Source: CBDFKY01 sp965248995 (GTDB lineage: Bacteria > Pseudomonadota > Alphaproteobacteria > Rickettsiales > UBA998). Taken from it: a stretch of 64,000 bases of DNA. The position numbers and the translations under genes are program-made. The stretch lies in assembly GCA_965248995.1 (NCBI GenBank), contig CBDFKY010000016.1:124001-188000 (forward strand), given 5' to 3'. Shown here piece after piece: positions 61,278 to 64,000 of this stretch. Below the pieces are notes generated by a model, which was not told the origin of the DNA, did not search any database, and was given only the letters and a program-made list of their open reading frames with translations. The stretch's first letter is position 1, and every line of letters begins with the position of its first letter.

Positions 61278-61299
61278 TTACATTAGAAAACTAATGTAA
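61278..61299. promoter_or_regulatory. Perfect 9-bp inverted repeat upstream of rpmH
   Basis: TTACATTAG, an AAAA spacer and CTAATGTAA form a perfect inverted repeat ending 18 bases before the rpmH start codon and just upstream of its Shine-Dalgarno. It is AT-rich, so either a hairpin in the leader or a dimeric protein-binding site; it may regulate rpmH-rnpA. A possible -35 (TTGACG) lies at 61260-61265. Confidence 0.6.
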
Positions 61300-61316
61300 T
61301 AATCAAGGAGTCACCT

Positions 61317-61451
61317 GTGAAGCGCACCTATCAGCCCAGTAATCTCGTCCGTAAACGTCGCCATGGATTCCGTGCGCGTATGGAGACTGTGGGAGGGCGC
61401 CGCGTGATAGCCGCTCGCCGTGCAAAGGGCCGCAAGCGTTTAAGCGCTTAG
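61317..61451 (+). CDS. rpmH: 50S ribosomal protein L34
   Basis: The 44-residue L34 protein: (V/M)KRTYQPSNLVRKRRHGFRA, then R-M-E-T-V-G-G-R-R-V-I and A-A-R-R-A-K-G-R-K-R-L-S-A, a near-universal sequence. The start is GTG, with AAGGAG 6 nt upstream. It precedes rnpA in the order typical of bacteria, although dnaA is not beside it; the divergent sensor kinase occupies that side. The inverted repeat upstream may control it. Confidence 0.97.
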   Translation: MKRTYQPSNLVRKRRHGFRARMETVGGRRVIAARRAKGRKRLSA

Positions 61452-61490
61452 ATTTTCGTGTTTGGATTTTCTTATACTGAGATTTCTTGA

Positions 61491-61874
61491 TTGATTGAGA
61501 CGGCGCCTCTAGATATCGTCCGTATGTGTAAGCGGAAGCAGTTCGTTGAGCTGCGCGAGCATAACCAGAAAGTGATCACCCATCATTTCATATTTCAATA
61601 TGCCCTTGCGGCTGATTTGAAACATTCATACGAAATTTTGCCGTCGCAATGCATGGTAGGATTTACCGCAACTAAAAGGCTAGGAAACGCGGTGAAGCGC
61701 AACCGAGTTAAACGAAGATTGCGGGAAATGGTGCGGCTTTGCTTTCCTGATTTCGCTTTACCAGGATATGCGTATGTGATAATCGGCCGTTCTACTGCGG
61801 CTGAAGTGCCTTTCGAAGAGTTAATCGGTCAGGCGAAATACGCCTTGCACCGTGCACATCGCTCCGCTCGATAA
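61491..61874 (+). CDS. rnpA: Ribonuclease P protein component
   Basis: Protein subunit of RNase P, which matures the 5' ends of tRNAs. The conserved basic motif G-F-T-A-T-K-R-L-G-N-A-V-K-R-N-R-V-K-R-R (residues about 57-76) binds the RNA subunit. The frame begins at a TTG giving MIETAPLDIVRMCKRKQFVE, similar to the family N-terminus; an ATG at 61524 (MCKRKQF) is a shorter alternative. Neither has a clear Shine-Dalgarno, so coupling to rpmH or a hairpin-based start may matter. yidD/yidC do not follow; the next gene, rnd, is convergent. Confidence 0.93.
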   Translation: MIETAPLDIVRMCKRKQFVELREHNQKVITHHFIFQYALAADLKHSYEILPSQCMVGFTATKRLGNAVKRNRVKRRLREMVRLCFPDFALPGYAYVIIGRSTAAEVPFEELIGQAKYALHRAHRSAR

Positions 61875-61880
61875 CAATTT

Positions 61881-62498
61881 TTAGTGACTGTGAGCAAAAA
61901 TATCTTCTTCCGCCCACCCTTCCAGATCCAGCCAGGCACGGGTAGGTATCACATCCATGCACGCCAGCGCAAGAGCAAGACGTCCTTCTTTCTCCAGACG
62001 TTCATTGAAAATATCCCTGATGCGGTGCAGATGATAGACGTCTGAGGCGGCGTATGCCACCTGCCCGGCGGTCAACGTTTCCGCTCCCCAGTAAGAGGAT
62101 TGCTGCTGTTTGGATATCTCTATACCCAGCAGTTCCTTGCAGACGTCCTTTAAACCGTGCCGATCCGTATAAGTGCGGCATAGTCGCGATGCGGTGCGGG
62201 TGCAGTACACGGAGGTCAGAAATATGCCGAGATACTCTTTCAGTAAAGCGACATCGAAACGGGCGAAGTGGAACAGTTTTACACGGGAAGCGTCTTCCAG
62301 CACTTTTTTTAAAAAAGGGGAATCATACCGCGCCGTTGGAAAATGCACCAGATGGGTATCGCCCTGCCCATCCGAGATCTGAACGACACATAATCTGTCC
62401 CGTTTCTGATGAAGTCCCATCGCTTCGCAATCGACCGCGATATCCCCTTCGAACGTTACATCTTCCGGTAAATCGTAACTATGCAGGAAATCCGTCAT
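61881..62498 (-). CDS. RNase D-type 3'-5' exoribonuclease (DEDDy)
   Basis: A 205-residue single-domain 3'-5' exonuclease. The DEDDy catalytic residues are visible: D23 and E25 in A-V-D-C-E-A-M-G-L, Asp in F-A-R-F-D-V-A-L-L near residue 85, and the final Y-A-A-S-D-V-Y-H-L near 148 with the tyrosine. It lacks the HRDC domains of full-length RNase D, as is common for shorter alphaproteobacterial homologues. Transcribed convergently with rnpA and just downstream of virB9-virB8, probably not a type IV secretion component. Confidence 0.88.
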   Translation of the reverse strand: MTDFLHSYDLPEDVTFEGDIAVDCEAMGLHQKRDRLCVVQISDGQGDTHLVHFPTARYDSPFLKKVLEDASRVKLFHFARFDVALLKEYLGIFLTSVYCTRTASRLCRTYTDRHGLKDVCKELLGIEISKQQQSSYWGAETLTAGQVAYAASDVYHLHRIRDIFNERLEKEGRLALALACMDVIPTRAWLDLEGWAEEDIFAHSH

Positions 62499-62515
62499 TC
62501 TTCCTCAAAATAAAT

Positions 62516-63343
62516 TTAAAAGAGTTTCTGCCAGAAACTTTCTTTTTCCGGTTCGGGAATGGTATCCACTTTCATGTTTTCATTGAACACGCAAATCACA
62601 TAAGCGCCGCTGCGCAAAGTAAACCGTGGTGCAACACGTTCCACGACGATATAGGGACCGACGGTGCGAAAATTGATGACGGCTTCGTTTTTCAACGGGT
62701 CAACGGCGAAAAACGCGGGCACTTCACCGTTTTTATCACGAAATTCGAAATAGGTGAATTCACCGTCGTCGAAGATGCGGATGGGGGAGTGTTGCTCAGG
62801 ACCCACAAGGGAGTAATTAAAATTTAGCGTTTTACGAACTTCCGGATCGGTAAGGTCGGGAACGGGGTCCTGATCCTGATGAATCGTCATGGCCGAGCTC
62901 TCGCCATCCTTGTTGTCGCCATACAGGAAGCGGAGCGCAAACGTCATCTCCTTATCCTTGATGTTATCGGTTTCTTCTGCATGTAATTCAAAGTGATAGG
63001 TATGGGCGGACGTGATAACCGTCATGTTGGTCAGCGCGTCTTGTTCCACCGGTTTGATGAACAGGCGCGAGCCCGCCGGCTTGATCTGCCAGGCGACGGA
63101 ATCCCCGATGGAAATGGTCATGATTTTTTCGTCGGCACTGAATTCGATAGAAGATTCATAGCCGTAATGGCCCGTGAACTTATAGATATCGTTGGCACTG
63201 TAGGGAACGGTCTTGATGCGGGAATCCGTTGCGAGAGGCTGGGCTTCGATAAGGGCATGGGCGGGGTAAGCGGTAGCCCCCAGGACCGATATGATGAGAG
63301 CGAAGCGAACGCATAACCTTTTTAGGCATTGTAGTATCATCAT
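62516..63343 (-). CDS. virB9: Type IV secretion system protein VirB9
   Basis: Periplasmic/outer-membrane-complex subunit of a P-type type IV secretion system. After a signal peptide (through A-Y-P-A-H-A near residue 30) the N-terminal beta domain shows Y-S-A-N-D-I-Y-K-F-T-G-H-Y-G-Y-E-S-S-I-E-F, with the family's V-x-T-D-x-R-x-x-x-V/I pattern as A-T-D-S-R-I-K-T-V-P. The C-terminal domain has F-N-Y-S, P-I-R-I-F-D-D-G-E-F-T-Y-F-E-F and V-P-A-F-F-A-V-D, as in VirB9/TrbG/CagX, which bind VirB7. 275 aa. Overlaps virB8 by four bases. Only part of the system lies in the window. Confidence 0.92.
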   Translation of the reverse strand: MMILQCLKRLCVRFALIISVLGATAYPAHALIEAQPLATDSRIKTVPYSANDIYKFTGHYGYESSIEFSADEKIMTISIGDSVAWQIKPAGSRLFIKPVEQDALTNMTVITSAHTYHFELHAEETDNIKDKEMTFALRFLYGDNKDGESSAMTIHQDQDPVPDLTDPEVRKTLNFNYSLVGPEQHSPIRIFDDGEFTYFEFRDKNGEVPAFFAVDPLKNEAVINFRTVGPYIVVERVAPRFTLRSGAYVICVFNENMKVDTIPEPEKESFWQKLF

Positions 63344-64000
63344 TTATTCGTTCCTTCCGCCACTTCAACGACATTGTAGTCCGTCACCTTAAACGCCATC
63401 GGCGTAACTTTCAACTTTCCTTTTTGCTGGTCTGTCGGCTGGACCATTTTCAACTGCGTATAATCGAAAGCCACCTGCGCTTTCCAGTGGGAAATTTCGA
63501 TTTTTGCGCTATTGAGAACGCGAGCCTCGAACAGCACGTCCGCAACATAGGACCGGTCCTGCAGATAGTCGTCTCCTTCGATCCCGTCGGAGCGTTTAAT
63601 GGAAATCCCGGTGATCCACACTTCGCGCGTGGCCTTTTTTTCATAACGGTTGATCGGACTGCGCGCCGAATTCGGATCGATATACCGGCGATAGATGTTC
63701 ATGACGTTATCGTCGGAATAGCGGCGCAGGAATCGGAACGCCGCCTGAATTTTTTCAAAGCTGTAGTTTTCCCGGCGCGTCACATATTCTTTCAGAAAAA
63801 ATTCCTGCAACGCCTGGTTTACCGGCTCATACGGGCTTTTGCGCAACGGCGTGATGACCGGAATGTCCCGTGTGACGTTCTGCATATTGAACAGCAGGGG
63901 TTCCGTCGGTACGATCGGAAGCAGTAGAATCAGAGCCACAAGGGCATAAATTCCGGTGGCGCTGGCAAGAAACGTAAGGATCATGTAGAGGCAGCGTTCC
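63340..64000 (-). CDS. virB8: Type IV secretion system protein VirB8 (5' end beyond the window)
   Basis: Inner-membrane assembly factor of the type IV secretion system. The visible part is the single membrane helix (T-F-L-A-S-A-T-G-I-Y-A-L-V-A-L-I) and the complete periplasmic NTF2-like domain: E-Y-V-T-R-R-E-N-Y near residue 65, Y-R-R-Y-I-D-P-N-S, R-E-V-W-I-T-G and Q-V-A-F-D-Y-T near the end. An ATG at 63984 would give 214 aa, but VirB8 proteins have a cytoplasmic N-terminus before this helix and the frame stays open to position 64000, so the true start is most likely outside. Its stop overlaps the virB9 start by four bases. Confidence 0.9.
   Translation of the reverse strand, partial: ERCLYMILTFLASATGIYALVALILLLPIVPTEPLLFNMQNVTRDIPVITPLRKSPYEPVNQALQEFFLKEYVTRRENYSFEKIQAAFRFLRRYSDDNVMNIYRRYIDPNSARSPINRYEKKATREVWITGISIKRSDGIEGDDYLQDRSYVADVLFEARVLNSAKIEISHWKAQVAFDYTQLKMVQPTDQQKGKLKVTPMAFKVTDYNVVEVAEGTNK

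Overview
The window looks like chromosome from an alphaproteobacterium of moderate GC content. Lineage-typical genes point there: the cell-cycle regulator TrcR (DUF1013), the F1-ATPase assembly factor ATP12, COQ9, an ETF-ubiquinone oxidoreductase, an NDUFAF5-like methyltransferase, a phospholipid N-methyltransferase, a CobT-type chelatase subunit, ThyX, and a VirB8/VirB9 pair of a type IV secretion system. The genus cannot be fixed from sequence alone. Most of the window is housekeeping; accessory material sits in short islands.

Layout. 1-5939 (minus): the edge of a possible fliX, then ftsH-ymdB-recO and an MscS channel. 5979-7854: a LamG/cadherin/RTX surface protein gene broken across three frames. 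7969-9739: ETF-QO and tRNA-Thr. 9770-11464: an AT-rich two-gene DUF262 + HEPN cassette, probably a defence module, directly after the tRNA. 11627-17027: glyQ, ccmB, truA, an M23 peptidase, xthA, a PmtA-like methyltransferase and a RidA protein. 17122-18409: a small accessory module of two related FxxWLxG proteins and a gene interrupted by an in-frame TAA, preceded by a perfect tandem repeat. 18457-28873: radC, purEK, a pentapeptide-repeat membrane protein, LOG, ATP12, comF, an NDUFAF5-like methyltransferase, trcR, pccB and a TfoX-domain protein, with three long palindromes in two intergenic gaps.

28870-46890 holds pheT, a short-chain dehydrogenase, cobT, pnp, a frameshifted leuB, a MAPEG protein, asd, a second RidA, a FliJ-like coiled coil, a lipoprotein, queD, dsbD and slt-hisC-tyrA. 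47018-51460 has an unknown Ala-rich protein, an EamA transporter and fumC-thyX. 51488-57098 is a two-partner secretion locus (TpsA exoprotein, TpsB transporter). The right end holds coq9, an unknown membrane protein, a sensor kinase, rpmH-rnpA, an RNase D and virB9-virB8 running off the edge.

Two themes run across the window. Several genes without a Shine-Dalgarno have a -10-like hexamer 5-8 nt before the ATG, which suggests leaderless mRNAs. Two otherwise recognisable genes (leuB and the RTX protein) carry single-base indels in short homopolymers, so either pseudogenes or residual assembly errors must be considered.
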